Of a DNA stretch of 64,000 nt, positions 1 to 9,990 are shown one piece after another. Position numbers and translations under genes: made by a program. How positions within the stretch are numbered: the stretch's first letter is position 1; every line of letters starts with the position of its first letter. This DNA comes from CATQHD01 sp965243165 (GTDB lineage: Bacteria; Actinomycetota; Acidimicrobiia; Spongiisociales; Spongiisociaceae), in assembly GCA_965243165.1 (NCBI GenBank), contig OZ251535.1, positions 186,001 through 250,000 of the forward strand. Direction: 5' to 3'. The notes beneath the pieces were generated by a model that had not been told where the DNA came from, made no database searches, and was given only the letters and a program-made list of their open reading frames with translations.

Positions 1-313
1 GACCCCCGGCCTGGGCGGGTCTCCCCAGCGCCGCGGGGTGTGCACCCGCGTCTACACCGTTACGCCCAAGAAGCCCAACTCGGCCCTCCGCAAGGTCTGC
101 CGCGTCCGGCTCACCTCGGGCGTGGAGGTAACCGCCTACATTCCCGGTGAGGGGCACAACCTGCAGGAACACTCCATCGTCTTGGTGCGCGGCGGGCGGG
201 TGAAGGACCTGCCGGGGGTGCGGTACAAGGTCATCCGCGGCGCCCTCGACGCCGCCGGGGTGGACGGGCGCCGCCAGGCCCGCTCCCGCTACGGGGCCAA
301 GAAGGGGCGTTGA
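1..313 (+). CDS. rpsL: 30S ribosomal protein S12, 5'-truncated by window edge
   Basis: The open frame runs in from the window edge (reading from base 2) and ends TGA at 311-313; about 103 residues are visible, so roughly the first 20 codons lie outside. The residues SPQRRGVCTRVYT, PKKPNSALRKV and RVKDLPGVRYK are the conserved S12 decoding-centre segments, the regions where streptomycin-resistance substitutions occur in other bacteria. S12 sits at the A site of the 30S subunit and monitors codon-anticodon pairing. It heads the str cluster, with rpsG one base downstream. Confidence 0.97.
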   Translation, partial: TPGLGGSPQRRGVCTRVYTVTPKKPNSALRKVCRVRLTSGVEVTAYIPGEGHNLQEHSIVLVRGGRVKDLPGVRYKVIRGALDAAGVDGRRQARSRYGAKKGR

Positions 314-314
314 G

Positions 315-782
315 ATGAGGAGAGCCCCGGCCGAGAGGCGGCCTGTCGACCCCGACCCGGTGTTCCGCAACGTCTTGGTCGGCCAGATCATCAACCAGGT
401 GCTGCTCAAGGGCAAGAAGGAGAAGGCCCGCAAGATCGTTTACCGGGCGCTGGAGATCGTGGCCCGGCGCAGCGGCCAGGATTCGCTGACGGTGCTCAAG
501 CGGGCGGTCGACAACCTCCGCCCCCAGGTCGAGGTGCGCTCCCGCCGGGTGGGCGGTTCCTCCTATCAGGTGCCGGTGGACGTGCGGCCCCGCCGGGCTT
601 CCACCCTGGCCGTCCGGTGGCTGGTCGGATACGCCCGCCGCCGCCGCGAGAAGACCATGGCCGAGCGCTTGGCCAACGAGATCATGGACGCCTCCAACAA
701 CGCCGGGTCGGCCATCAAGCGCAAGGAAGACCTCCACAAGATGGCGGAGTCCAACAAGGCCTTCGCCCATTACCGGTGGTAG
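315..782 (+). CDS. rpsG: 30S ribosomal protein S7
   Basis: The product has 155 residues, the normal length for S7, beginning with the typical MRRAPAERRPVDPDP N-terminus and ending AHYRW. S7 is a primary 16S rRNA 3'-domain binding protein that nucleates assembly of the 30S head and lines the E-site exit. The ATG follows the rpsL stop by one base and fusA starts three bases after its own stop, so it is embedded in the str operon. Confidence 0.98.
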   Translation: MRRAPAERRPVDPDPVFRNVLVGQIINQVLLKGKKEKARKIVYRALEIVARRSGQDSLTVLKRAVDNLRPQVEVRSRRVGGSSYQVPVDVRPRRASTLAVRWLVGYARRRREKTMAERLANEIMDASNNAGSAIKRKEDLHKMAESNKAFAHYRW

Positions 783-785
783 ATC

Positions 786-2891
<2,106 letters not shown>

Positions 2892-2908
2892 CAGGAGGTC
2901 AGATCGTC

Positions 2909-4096
2909 ATGGCTAAGGCGAAGTTCGAGCGGGTGAAGCCGCATGTGAATGTGGGTACGATGGGGCATATTGATCATGGTAAGACGACGTTGACGGCGGC
3001 GATTACTCGGGTGTTGTCTGAGCGGGTTGAGGGGAATGTTTTTACGGTTTTTGATGAGATTGATAAGGCGCCTGAGGAGCGGGAGCGGGGGATTACGATT
3101 TCGATTGCTCATGTGGAGTATGAGACGGATTTGAGGCATTATGCGCATGTGGATATGCCTGGTCATGCTGATTATATCAAGAATATGATTACGGGGGCGG
3201 CGCAGGTGGATGGGGCGATTTTGGTGGTGTCGGCGGCGGATGGTCCGATGCCGCAGACGCGGGAGCATGTGTTGTTGGCTCGTCAGGTGGGGGTGCCGTG
3301 TGTGGTGGTGGCGTTGAATAAGGTGGATTTGGTGGATGATGAGGAGTTGTTGGAGTTGGTGGAGTTGGAGGTGCGGGAGTTGTTGGGGGAGTATGGGTTT
3401 CCGGGGGATGAGGTGCCGGTGGTGCGGGTGTCGGCGTTGGGGGCGTTGGAGGGGGCCGAGGGGGCGTCCGGGGGGGTGTTGGAGTTGATGGGGGCGGTGG
3501 ATTCGTATGTGCCGGTGCCTGATCGGCCGGTTGATCGGCCGTTTTTGATGCCGATCGAGGATGTGTTTTCGATTACGGGTCGGGGGACGGTGGTTACGGG
3601 GAAGGTGGAGTCGGGGGTGGTTTGTGTGGGTGATCGGGTGGAGGTGGTGGGGATTCGGGAGACGAGGGGGACGGTGGCGACGGGGGTGGAGATGTTTCGT
3701 AAGTTGTTGGATGAGGGTCGGGCTGGGGATAATGTGGGGGTGTTGTTGCGGGGGGTGGGGAGGGGTGAGGTGGAGCGTGGTCAGGTGTTGGCGGCTCCGG
3801 GGTCGGTGTTGCCTCATACGGTGTTCGAGGCGCAGGTGTATGTGTTGACGAAGGAGGAGGGTGGTCGGCATAATCCGTTTTTTGGTGGTTATCAGCCTCA
3901 GTTTTATTTTCGGACGACTGATGTTACTGGTCGGGTGGGGTTGTTGGGGGGGGTGGAGATGGTGATGCCGGGGGATAATACGGTGATGTCGGTGGAGTTG
4001 GGGTCGCCGATTGCGATGGATGAGGGGTTGCGGTTTGCTATTCGGGAGGGCGGGCGTACGGTGGGGGCGGGCACCGTCACCAAGATCATCGAGTGA
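2909..4096 (+). CDS. tuf: Elongation factor Tu, with anomalous G/T-ending codon usage
   Basis: The 395-residue product is complete EF-Tu, which carries aminoacyl-tRNA to the ribosome. GHIDHGKTT (P-loop), RGITISIAHVEYE (switch I), DMPGH (switch II) and NKVD (G4) are present. I chose the ATG at 2909 because AGGAGGT lies at 2893-2899 and MAKAKFER is the family N-terminus. The DNA is odd: from 2927 to 4048 (374 codons) I count only five C-ending codons and see no A-ending ones, with Leu nearly always TTG. The last ten or so codons return to C-ending. Neighbouring genes are C/G-ending throughout. Cys of the usual DCPGH motif is Met here. Function is secure; the composition is unexplained. Confidence 0.97.
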   Translation: MAKAKFERVKPHVNVGTMGHIDHGKTTLTAAITRVLSERVEGNVFTVFDEIDKAPEERERGITISIAHVEYETDLRHYAHVDMPGHADYIKNMITGAAQVDGAILVVSAADGPMPQTREHVLLARQVGVPCVVVALNKVDLVDDEELLELVELEVRELLGEYGFPGDEVPVVRVSALGALEGAEGASGGVLELMGAVDSYVPVPDRPVDRPFLMPIEDVFSITGRGTVVTGKVESGVVCVGDRVEVVGIRETRGTVATGVEMFRKLLDEGRAGDNVGVLLRGVGRGEVERGQVLAAPGSVLPHTVFEAQVYVLTKEEGGRHNPFFGGYQPQFYFRTTDVTGRVGLLGGVEMVMPGDNTVMSVELGSPIAMDEGLRFAIREGGRTVGAGTVTKIIE

Positions 4097-4105
4097 GCGC
4101 GAGAG

Positions 4106-4417
4106 ATGGCCAAAGAACAGAAAATCCGCATCAAGCTCAAGGCTTACGACCACCACGTGGTCGACGAGTCGGCGCGCAAGATCGCCGAGACCGTCATCCG
4201 CACCCAGGCGGTGGTGCACGGCCCGGTTCCCCTGCCTACCCGAATCCACCGTTATTGCGTGATCCGCTCCCCCCACGTCTACAAGGACTCCCGCGAGCAC
4301 TTCGAGATACGCACCCACAAGCGTCTGATCGACATCCTCAAGCCCACCCACAACACCATCGAATCGTTGATGCGCCTCGACCTGCCGGCGGGGGTGGAAG
4401 TGGAGATCGAGACATGA
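4106..4417 (+). CDS. rpsJ: 30S ribosomal protein S10
   Basis: The 103-residue product starts MAKEQKIRIKLKAYDH and contains GPVPLPTRIHRYCVIRSPHV, the loop of S10 that reaches the 30S head. S10 also acts in antitermination as NusE in other bacteria. It opens the S10 cluster nine bases after tuf, with no room for a separate promoter, so str and S10 appear fused into one transcription unit. Its TGA overlaps the rplC ATG by four bases. Confidence 0.98.
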   Translation: MAKEQKIRIKLKAYDHHVVDESARKIAETVIRTQAVVHGPVPLPTRIHRYCVIRSPHVYKDSREHFEIRTHKRLIDILKPTHNTIESLMRLDLPAGVEVEIET

Positions 4418-5052
4418 GCCTCCTGGGAACCAAGCTGGGCATGACCCGCATCTTCGACGACGCGGCCCGCGCCCTCCCGGTGACCGTCATCGAGGCCGGC
4501 CCCTGCCGCGTTACCCAGATCCGCACCGAGGACCGCGACGGCTACACCGCCGTCCAGCTCGCTTACGGCGAGCTCCCGCCCCGCAAGGCCAACAAGCCGC
4601 AGGCCGGCCACTTCGCCAAGGCCGGGGTCGCCCCGGCCCGCCGGCTGGTCGAGGTGCGGGTGGACGACCCCGGCAGCTATCAGGTCGGCCAGGAGCTGGC
4701 GGTGGACGGGATGTTCGAACCCGGCGCCTGGGTGGATGTGACCGGCGTCTCCAAGGGCAAGGGTTTCCAGGGGGTCATGAAGCGCCACAACTTCCGGGGC
4801 AAGGAGGCCAGCCACGGCGCCCACAAGGTGCACCGATCCCCGGGAGCCATCGGGGCCTGCGCCACCCCCTCGCGGGTCTTCAAGGGCACCAAGCTGCCGG
4901 GCCGGATGGGCGGCGAACGCTCCACCGTGCTCAACCTGGCGGTGGTGGGCGTGGACGCCGAACGCAACCTCTTGGTGGTGAAGGGCTCGGTGCCCGGACC
5001 GAAGGGGGGCCTGGTGTTCGTGCGCCGGGCAGTGAAGGCCGGCCATGGCTGA
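4414..5052 (+). CDS. rplC: 50S ribosomal protein L3
   Basis: The 212-residue product begins MSLLGTKLGMTRIFDD, the canonical L3 start, and holds the conserved KGKGFQGVMKRHNFRG and RSPGAIGACATPSRVFKG segments of the loop that approaches the peptidyl transferase centre. The open frame extends upstream inside tuf and rpsJ, but the ATG at 4414, overlapping the rpsJ stop, is the supported start. The gene overlaps rplD by eight bases. Confidence 0.98.
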   Translation: MSLLGTKLGMTRIFDDAARALPVTVIEAGPCRVTQIRTEDRDGYTAVQLAYGELPPRKANKPQAGHFAKAGVAPARRLVEVRVDDPGSYQVGQELAVDGMFEPGAWVDVTGVSKGKGFQGVMKRHNFRGKEASHGAHKVHRSPGAIGACATPSRVFKGTKLPGRMGGERSTVLNLAVVGVDAERNLLVVKGSVPGPKGGLVFVRRAVKAGHG

Positions 5053-5752
5053 TCCAACGGCCGCCCTCTACGACTCGGCCGGCGGCCTCGAAGGGGCCGT
5101 GGCGCTCGACCCCGAGACGTTCGGCGTCGAGCCCAACCGGGCGGTCATGCATCAGGTGGTGACGGCCCATCTGGCCGCCCGCCGCGCCGGGTCCGCCCGC
5201 ACCAAGACCCGCGCCGAGGTGCGGGGCGGCGGCCGCAAGCCGTGGCGCCAGAAGGGCTTGGGGCGCGCCCGCCACGGTTCGATCCGTTCCCCCATCTGGG
5301 TGGGCGGCGGAACGGCGCACGGCCCCAAGCCCCGCAGTTACGCCCAGCGCACCCCCAAGAAGATGCGCGCCCTCGCCCTGCGCGGCGCCCTGTCGGCCCG
5401 CGCCTCGGAGGGGGCGGTGAAGGTGATCGGGGACTTCGACTGGGACGCCCCGAAGACCAAGCGGGCCCTCGCCCTGTTGGACGGAATCGGAGCGGACGGC
5501 AAGGCGCTGGTGGTGCTGGACCAGGGAGAGGCGGCGGCGGCGCTCTCCTTCCGCAACCTGCCCAGGGTGCTGCTGGGCAGCGCCGGCCGCCTGAATGCCT
5601 ACGACGTGCTGTGGTCGCGCACGGTGATCTTCTCCCGCCGCGCTCTGGAGCAGACCACCGGGGCGCCGGTCGAGGCCGCCCCCGTTTCCTTCGAGCCCTC
5701 ATACGAGCCCCATGACGAAGGCGGCGCAGAGGCGGAGGAGGAGGGCCTCTGA
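5045..5752 (+). CDS. rplD: 50S ribosomal protein L4
   Basis: The 235-residue product has the L4 signature around RTKTRAEVRGGGRKPWRQKG followed by GRARHGSIRSPIWVGGG, the extended loop that lines the nascent-peptide exit tunnel. It is about 25 residues longer than E. coli L4, with an acidic C-terminal tail (DEGGAEAEEEGL). It overlaps both rplC (8 nt) and rplW (1 nt), which supports translational coupling. Confidence 0.97.
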   Translation: MADPTAALYDSAGGLEGAVALDPETFGVEPNRAVMHQVVTAHLAARRAGSARTKTRAEVRGGGRKPWRQKGLGRARHGSIRSPIWVGGGTAHGPKPRSYAQRTPKKMRALALRGALSARASEGAVKVIGDFDWDAPKTKRALALLDGIGADGKALVVLDQGEAAAALSFRNLPRVLLGSAGRLNAYDVLWSRTVIFSRRALEQTTGAPVEAAPVSFEPSYEPHDEGGAEAEEEGL

Positions 5753-6039
5753 TGAAAGACCCGCGCGACGTCATCCTGCGCCCGGTGGTTTCCGAGAAGT
5801 CCTACGACCTCATCGACCGGTTCAACACCTACACCTTCGTGGTGGACCGCCGGGCGCGCAAGGAAGAGATCAGGGACGCCGTGGAGCGGCTCTTCGACGT
5901 GCCGGTAACGAGGGTCAACACCCTCAACCGCAAGGGCAAGCGCAAGCGCACCCGGTTCGTGATGGGCCGCCGCGCCCACACCAAGCGGGCCATGGTGACC
6001 CTCCCGCGCGGCCGCACCATCGAGATCTTCGGAGTCTGA
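5752..6039 (+). CDS. rplW: 50S ribosomal protein L23
   Basis: The 95-residue product (MKDPRDVILRPVVSEKSYDL) is typical L23, including VNTLNRKGKRKRTRFVMGRR. L23 lies at the tunnel exit and is the docking site for trigger factor and SRP. Its start codon shares a base with the rplD stop, and rplB follows after one base. Confidence 0.97.
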   Translation: MKDPRDVILRPVVSEKSYDLIDRFNTYTFVVDRRARKEEIRDAVERLFDVPVTRVNTLNRKGKRKRTRFVMGRRAHTKRAMVTLPRGRTIEIFGV

Positions 6040-6040
6040 G

Positions 6041-6874
6041 ATGGCAGTCCAAAAACGCAAGCCCACCTCCCCGGGGAGAAGGTTCCAGACCGTCTCCGAC
6101 TTCGAGTCGATCACCAAGACCCGCCCGGAGAAGCGGTTGCTGGCCAAGCAGAAGAGGTCCTCCGGGCGCAACAACCGCGGGCGGATCACCTCGCGTCACC
6201 GGGGGGGCGGACACAAGCGCCGGTACCGGATGGTCGACTTCCGCCGGCGCAAGGACGGAGTTCCCGCCCGGGTGGCGGCCGTGGAGTACGACCCCAACCG
6301 CAACGCCCGCCTCGCGTTGCTCCACTACGCCGACGGCGAGAAGCGCTACATCCTCCACCCCGTCGGCGTATCGGTGGGCGACATGCTCGAGTCGGGGCCC
6401 GGGGCCGAGATACGGCCCGGCAACGCCCTGCCCCTCCGCAACATCCCGGCCGGCGCGGTGGTGCACGCCATCGAGATGCGCCCCGGCGGCGGGGCGAAGA
6501 TGGCGCGGGCGGCCGGGACCGGGGTGCAGCTCATGTCCAAGGAAGGGAACCGGGCCCTCCTGCGGCTGCCCTCGGGGGAGGTGCGCTACGTTCCGCTCGA
6601 CTGCCGCGCCACCATCGGGCAGGTCGGCAACCCCGAGGCGGAGCTCGTCAAGCTCGGCAAGGCCGGGCGCAACCGCTGGAAGGGCGTGCGCCCCCAGACC
6701 CGGGGGGTGGCCATGAATCCGGTGGACCATCCGCTGGGGGGCGGGGAGGGCCGTTCGTCGGGCGGGCGCCACCCGGTTTCACCGTGGGGCAAGCCGGAAG
6801 GAACCACGCGGAAACGCAACAAGGCCAGCAACCGCGATATCGTGCGGCGGCGCAGCAGGAAGGGCCGGAGATAA
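6041..6874 (+). CDS. rplB: 50S ribosomal protein L2
   Basis: The 277-residue product is normal length for L2, one of the oldest 23S rRNA binding proteins and required for subunit association and peptidyl transferase assembly. Conserved segments include GRNNRGRITSRHRGGGHKR and the C-terminal RGVAMNPVDHPLGGGEGRSS with the essential His. It sits between rplW and rpsS with 1-2 base gaps. Confidence 0.98.
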   Translation: MAVQKRKPTSPGRRFQTVSDFESITKTRPEKRLLAKQKRSSGRNNRGRITSRHRGGGHKRRYRMVDFRRRKDGVPARVAAVEYDPNRNARLALLHYADGEKRYILHPVGVSVGDMLESGPGAEIRPGNALPLRNIPAGAVVHAIEMRPGGGAKMARAAGTGVQLMSKEGNRALLRLPSGEVRYVPLDCRATIGQVGNPEAELVKLGKAGRNRWKGVRPQTRGVAMNPVDHPLGGGEGRSSGGRHPVSPWGKPEGTTRKRNKASNRDIVRRRSRKGRR

Positions 6875-6876
6875 CC

Positions 6877-7161
6877 ATGGGACGCAGCCTCAAGAAGGGC
6901 CCCTTCGTGGACGAGCACCTGATGCGGAAGGTGGAGGCGCGCCGGCGCGCCGGCGACCGCCGGGTCATCCGCACCTGGAGCCGCCGGAGCACCATCGTTC
7001 CCGCCATGGTCGGCCAGGTGATCGCGGTGCACGACGGACGCAGGCACGCGCCTGTCTACATAACGGAGCAGATGGTGGGGCACAAGTTGGGCGAGTTCGC
7101 CCCCACCCGCACCTTCCGGGGCCACGCCGGATCCAAGGAAAAGAGAGCCTCGCGCCGATGA
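6877..7161 (+). CDS. rpsS: 30S ribosomal protein S19
   Basis: The 94-residue product starts MGRSLKKGPFVDEHL. The ATG at 6877 is chosen over upstream in-frame codons because it gives the exact family N-terminus and follows the rplB TAA by two bases. S19 pairs with S13 in the 30S head near the A-site tRNA. Its stop overlaps the rplV start by four bases. Confidence 0.98.
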   Translation: MGRSLKKGPFVDEHLMRKVEARRRAGDRRVIRTWSRRSTIVPAMVGQVIAVHDGRRHAPVYITEQMVGHKLGEFAPTRTFRGHAGSKEKRASRR

Positions 7162-7517
7162 GAGCCCGCGCCCGCGTCCGCCACGTCCGCCAGTCGCCTT
7201 ACAAGGTGCGGGCGGTGCTCGGCCTGGTGCGGGGCCGCTCGGCCGCCGAGGCGGAGACGCTCCTCCGCTTTTCCAGCCGGCGGGCGGCCGAGCCGATCCT
7301 CGCCTGCCTCCGCTCGGCGGTGGCCAACATGAACTCCAAGTTCGACCTGGGCCAAGACCTGGGGGATCTGGCCGGCGAGGTGTCGGTGGTGGAAGCCTAC
7401 GCCGACGAAGGCGTGACCATCAAGCGCTTCCGGCCCCGCGCCCGCGGCCGGGCGACCAGGATCCGCAAGCGCACCAGCCACATCACGATCGTGGTCTCCG
7501 ACGGACGGGAGGACTGA
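7158..7517 (+). CDS. rplV: 50S ribosomal protein L22
   Basis: The 119-residue product (MRARARVRHVRQSPYKVR) has the standard fold segment ending in RFRPRARGRATRIRKRTSHI, the beta-hairpin that forms a constriction in the exit tunnel together with L4. It overlaps rpsS by four bases and abuts rpsC with no gap. Confidence 0.98.
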   Translation: MRARARVRHVRQSPYKVRAVLGLVRGRSAAEAETLLRFSSRRAAEPILACLRSAVANMNSKFDLGQDLGDLAGEVSVVEAYADEGVTIKRFRPRARGRATRIRKRTSHITIVVSDGRED

Positions 7518-8438
7518 ATGGGCCAGAAGACGCACCCCTATGGATTCCGGCTCGGAATAGTCACCGAGTGGAAGTCCCGTTGGTATTCCGAGAAGGACTA
7601 CACGGTGCTGGCCAACGAGGACTATCAGATCCGTCATTACCTGAGCCGCGAGCTGATCAGGGGGGCGGTGTCGCGGGTGGACATGGAGCGCACCAGAGAC
7701 CAGCTGCAGGTCGACGTCCACACCGCCCGCCCGGGCGCGGTGATCGGCCGCAAGGGGGTAGAGGCCGAGCGCATCCGCCGGGGCATCGAGGACATGACCG
7801 GCCGCCGCGTCAAGCTCAACGTCATCGAGGTCAAGGATCCGGAGACCGACGCCCAGGTGCTGGCCCGCGGGGTGGCCGACCAGCTCGAGAACCGGGTGGC
7901 CTTCCGGCGCGCCATGCGGCGCACCGTTCAGACGGCCATGAAGGCCGGCGCCGAAGGGGTGCGGGTGGAGTGCTCGGGGCGGCTGGGCGGGGCCGACATG
8001 TGCCGGAGGGAGTGGTATCGGGAGGGCCGGGTGCCCCTCCATACGCTGCGGGCGGACATCGATTACGGGCAGGCTTCCGCCGCCACCTCGGTGGGGACCA
8101 TCGGGGTGAAGGTATGGATCTACAAAGGGGACGTGGTTGCGTCCCTCAAGACCACCCGCGAGAAGATAGCCGCCGAGGCCGCCTTGGCCACCGGCGGGCG
8201 CATGACCCCCGCCAAGAGCCGGGCCGAGCAGCGGGCCGGGGGAGGGCGCCGTTCGTCCCGGGTCATCGAGGCCGGGGGCGGCAAGCGGATAATCGAAGCG
8301 GGCGGCGGCCGCAAGGTTTCGACCGCCGAGGCCAAGTCGGCCTATGAGGACGCCCGCGCCGATGCCGGCGGATCCGGAGGCGGCGAAGCGCCCGCGGAGG
8401 ACAAGAGCAGAGAACTCGAGAGCGGGGAACAGGAGTAA
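7518..8438 (+). CDS. rpsC: 30S ribosomal protein S3
   Basis: The first 210 or so residues are standard S3: MGQKTHPYGFRLGI, a KH domain around PGAVIGRKGVEAERI, and RLGGADMCRREWYREG. The protein is 306 residues, roughly 80 longer than E. coli S3. The extra C-terminal tail starts near residue 225 and is Gly/Ala/Glu rich, with a short duplicated RVIEAGGGKRIIEAGGGRKV stretch, probably disordered. S3 sits at the mRNA entry site. Confidence 0.97.
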   Translation: MGQKTHPYGFRLGIVTEWKSRWYSEKDYTVLANEDYQIRHYLSRELIRGAVSRVDMERTRDQLQVDVHTARPGAVIGRKGVEAERIRRGIEDMTGRRVKLNVIEVKDPETDAQVLARGVADQLENRVAFRRAMRRTVQTAMKAGAEGVRVECSGRLGGADMCRREWYREGRVPLHTLRADIDYGQASAATSVGTIGVKVWIYKGDVVASLKTTREKIAAEAALATGGRMTPAKSRAEQRAGGGRRSSRVIEAGGGKRIIEAGGGRKVSTAEAKSAYEDARADAGGSGGGEAPAEDKSRELESGEQE

Positions 8439-8441
8439 GCC

Positions 8442-8855
8442 GTGTTGATGCCGAAGCGCACCAAGTACCGCAAGGTGCATCGGGGCCGTATGAGGGGCCG
8501 CGCCAAGGGCGGCGCCGCCGTCTCCTTCGGCGATTACGGCATCCAGGCTCTCGAGCCGGGCCACATCACCGCCCGCCAGATCGAGTCGGCCCGGGTGGCC
8601 ATCACCCGCACCGTGCGGCGGGGCGGCAAGGTGTGGATCAACATCTTCCCCGACAAGCCCATGACCGCCAAGCCCGCCGAGACCCGGATGGGTTCGGGCA
8701 AGGGCAACCCCGAGTACTGGGTGGCGGTGGTCAAGCCGGGCCGGGTGATGATGGAGCTGTCGGGCGTGGCCGAAGACATGGCCCGCGAAGCCATGCGCCG
8801 GGCCGGGCACAAACTGCCCATCAAGACCAGATTCGTTGCCAGGGAGGTGTCATGA
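8442..8855 (+). CDS. rplP: 50S ribosomal protein L16
   Basis: The 137-residue product starts at GTG and reads MLMPKRTKYRKVHRGRMRG, the universal L16 N-terminus, with GKGNPEYWVAVVKPGRV later. L16 organises the A-site tRNA pocket of the 50S subunit. The GTG start is supported because the next in-frame ATG is only two codons in and family members begin MLMPKR. Its stop overlaps rpmC by four bases. Confidence 0.98.
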   Translation: MLMPKRTKYRKVHRGRMRGRAKGGAAVSFGDYGIQALEPGHITARQIESARVAITRTVRRGGKVWINIFPDKPMTAKPAETRMGSGKGNPEYWVAVVKPGRVMMELSGVAEDMAREAMRRAGHKLPIKTRFVAREVS

Positions 8856-9070
8856 AGGCTTCAGAACTGCGCGACCTCACCCCCGCCGAGCTGGCCGAAC
8901 AGCTGGACGAGGCCAAAGAGGAGCTGTTCAACCTCCGGTTCCAGCTGGCGGTCAGTCAATCCGAGAACACCGCCTCCTTGGGCATCCTGCGCCGCCGCAT
9001 CGCCCGGATCAAAACGGTCATGCATGAGCAGGCCGCCGCCTCGAACGGGCAGGAGGCCGGCGATGATTGA
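8852..9070 (+). CDS. rpmC: 50S ribosomal protein L29
   Basis: The 72-residue product (MKASELRDLTPAELAEQLDE) is a two-helix L29 that contacts L23 at the tunnel exit. AGGGAGGTG just upstream of the ATG is a good ribosome binding site. The gene overlaps rplP by four bases and rpsQ by eight. Confidence 0.97.
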   Translation: MKASELRDLTPAELAEQLDEAKEELFNLRFQLAVSQSENTASLGILRRRIARIKTVMHEQAAASNGQEAGDD

Positions 9071-9320
9071 GCGCCGCCGCCGCAAGAGCCGGGTGGGGGT
9101 GGTGGTTTCCGCCTCCGCCCGCCGCACCGTTACGGTGCGGATCGAACGCGCCTTCCGCCACCCCCGATACGACAAGATCGTGCGCACCGCCCGCAAGGTG
9201 TACGTGCACGACGAGGAGGACGGCGCCCGCGTCGGCGACCGGGTGCTGATCATGGAGACCCGCCCCCTCTCGAAGACCAAGCGGTGGCGGTTGGTGGAGA
9301 TACTGGAGCGCGCCCGATGA
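9063..9320 (+). CDS. rpsQ: 30S ribosomal protein S17
   Basis: The 85-residue product starts MIERRRRKSRVGVVVS and carries the OB-fold segments KTVTV-like RTVTVRIERAF and VGDRVLIMETRPLSKTKRW. S17 is a primary 16S rRNA binder needed for 30S assembly. The ATG at 9063 gives the normal length. It overlaps rplN by four bases. Confidence 0.97.
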   Translation: MIERRRRKSRVGVVVSASARRTVTVRIERAFRHPRYDKIVRTARKVYVHDEEDGARVGDRVLIMETRPLSKTKRWRLVEILERAR

Positions 9321-9688
9321 TCCAACAGGAGTCCCGGCTCAAAGTGGCCGACAACAGCGGCGCCCGGGAGGTGCTGTGCATCCGGGTGCTGGGCGGATCG
9401 CGCCGCCGCTACGCCCGCATCGGCGACGTGATCGTGGCCTCCGTCAAGCAGGCCAATCCGGGGGCGGCCGTCAAGAAGGGCGAGGTGGTCAAGGCGGTGG
9501 TGGTGCGGACCGCCAAGGAACAGCGCCGCCGGGACGGCACCTACATCCGTTTCGACGACAACGCCTGCGTGGTGCTCAACGAACGGGACATGCTGCCCCG
9601 CGGCACCCGAATCTTCGGGCCGGTGGCCCGCGAGCTGCGGGAACGGCGCTTCATGCGCATCGTCTCCCTGGCGCCGGAGGTGCTCTGA
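9317..9688 (+). CDS. rplN: 50S ribosomal protein L14
   Basis: The 123-residue product (MIQQESRLKVADNSGAREV) matches the usual 122-residue L14, including IGDVIVASVKQANPG and GTRIFGPVARELRE. L14 forms bridges to 16S rRNA at the subunit interface and binds the silencing factor RsfS in other bacteria. It overlaps its neighbours by four and one bases. Confidence 0.98.
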   Translation: MIQQESRLKVADNSGAREVLCIRVLGGSRRRYARIGDVIVASVKQANPGAAVKKGEVVKAVVVRTAKEQRRRDGTYIRFDDNACVVLNERDMLPRGTRIFGPVARELRERRFMRIVSLAPEVL

Positions 9689-9990
9689 TGATCCGGGAAG
9701 GCGACCGGGTGATGGTGGTCTCCGGCAAGGACCGGGGCCGCGAGTCTCGGGTGGCCAGGGTGCTCCCGCGCCGGAACATGGTGATAGTCGAGAACATCAA
9801 CACCGCCAAGCGCCACCAGAAGAACCGGGGCCGCGCCCTCCAGGCGGGCATCATCGACAAGGACATGCCCATCCACATCTCCAACGTGATGTTGATGTGC
9901 GGCGAGTGCGGGCCGGTGCGGGCGGGCGCCGCCTTCAACGACTCGGGCCGCAAATACCGCCGCTGCGTCAAGTGCGGAGGCGAGGTATGA
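9688..9990 (+). CDS. rplX: 50S ribosomal protein L24
   Basis: The 100-residue product has an N-terminal KOW motif (GDRVMVVSGKDRGRESRV) and the conserved NMVIVENINTAKRHQK. The C-terminal part contains CGECGP and CVKCGG, four cysteines arranged as a zinc ribbon, so this is a zinc-binding form. L24 initiates 50S assembly. The ATG shares one base with the rplN stop. Confidence 0.96.
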   Translation: MIREGDRVMVVSGKDRGRESRVARVLPRRNMVIVENINTAKRHQKNRGRALQAGIIDKDMPIHISNVMLMCGECGPVRAGAAFNDSGRKYRRCVKCGGEV

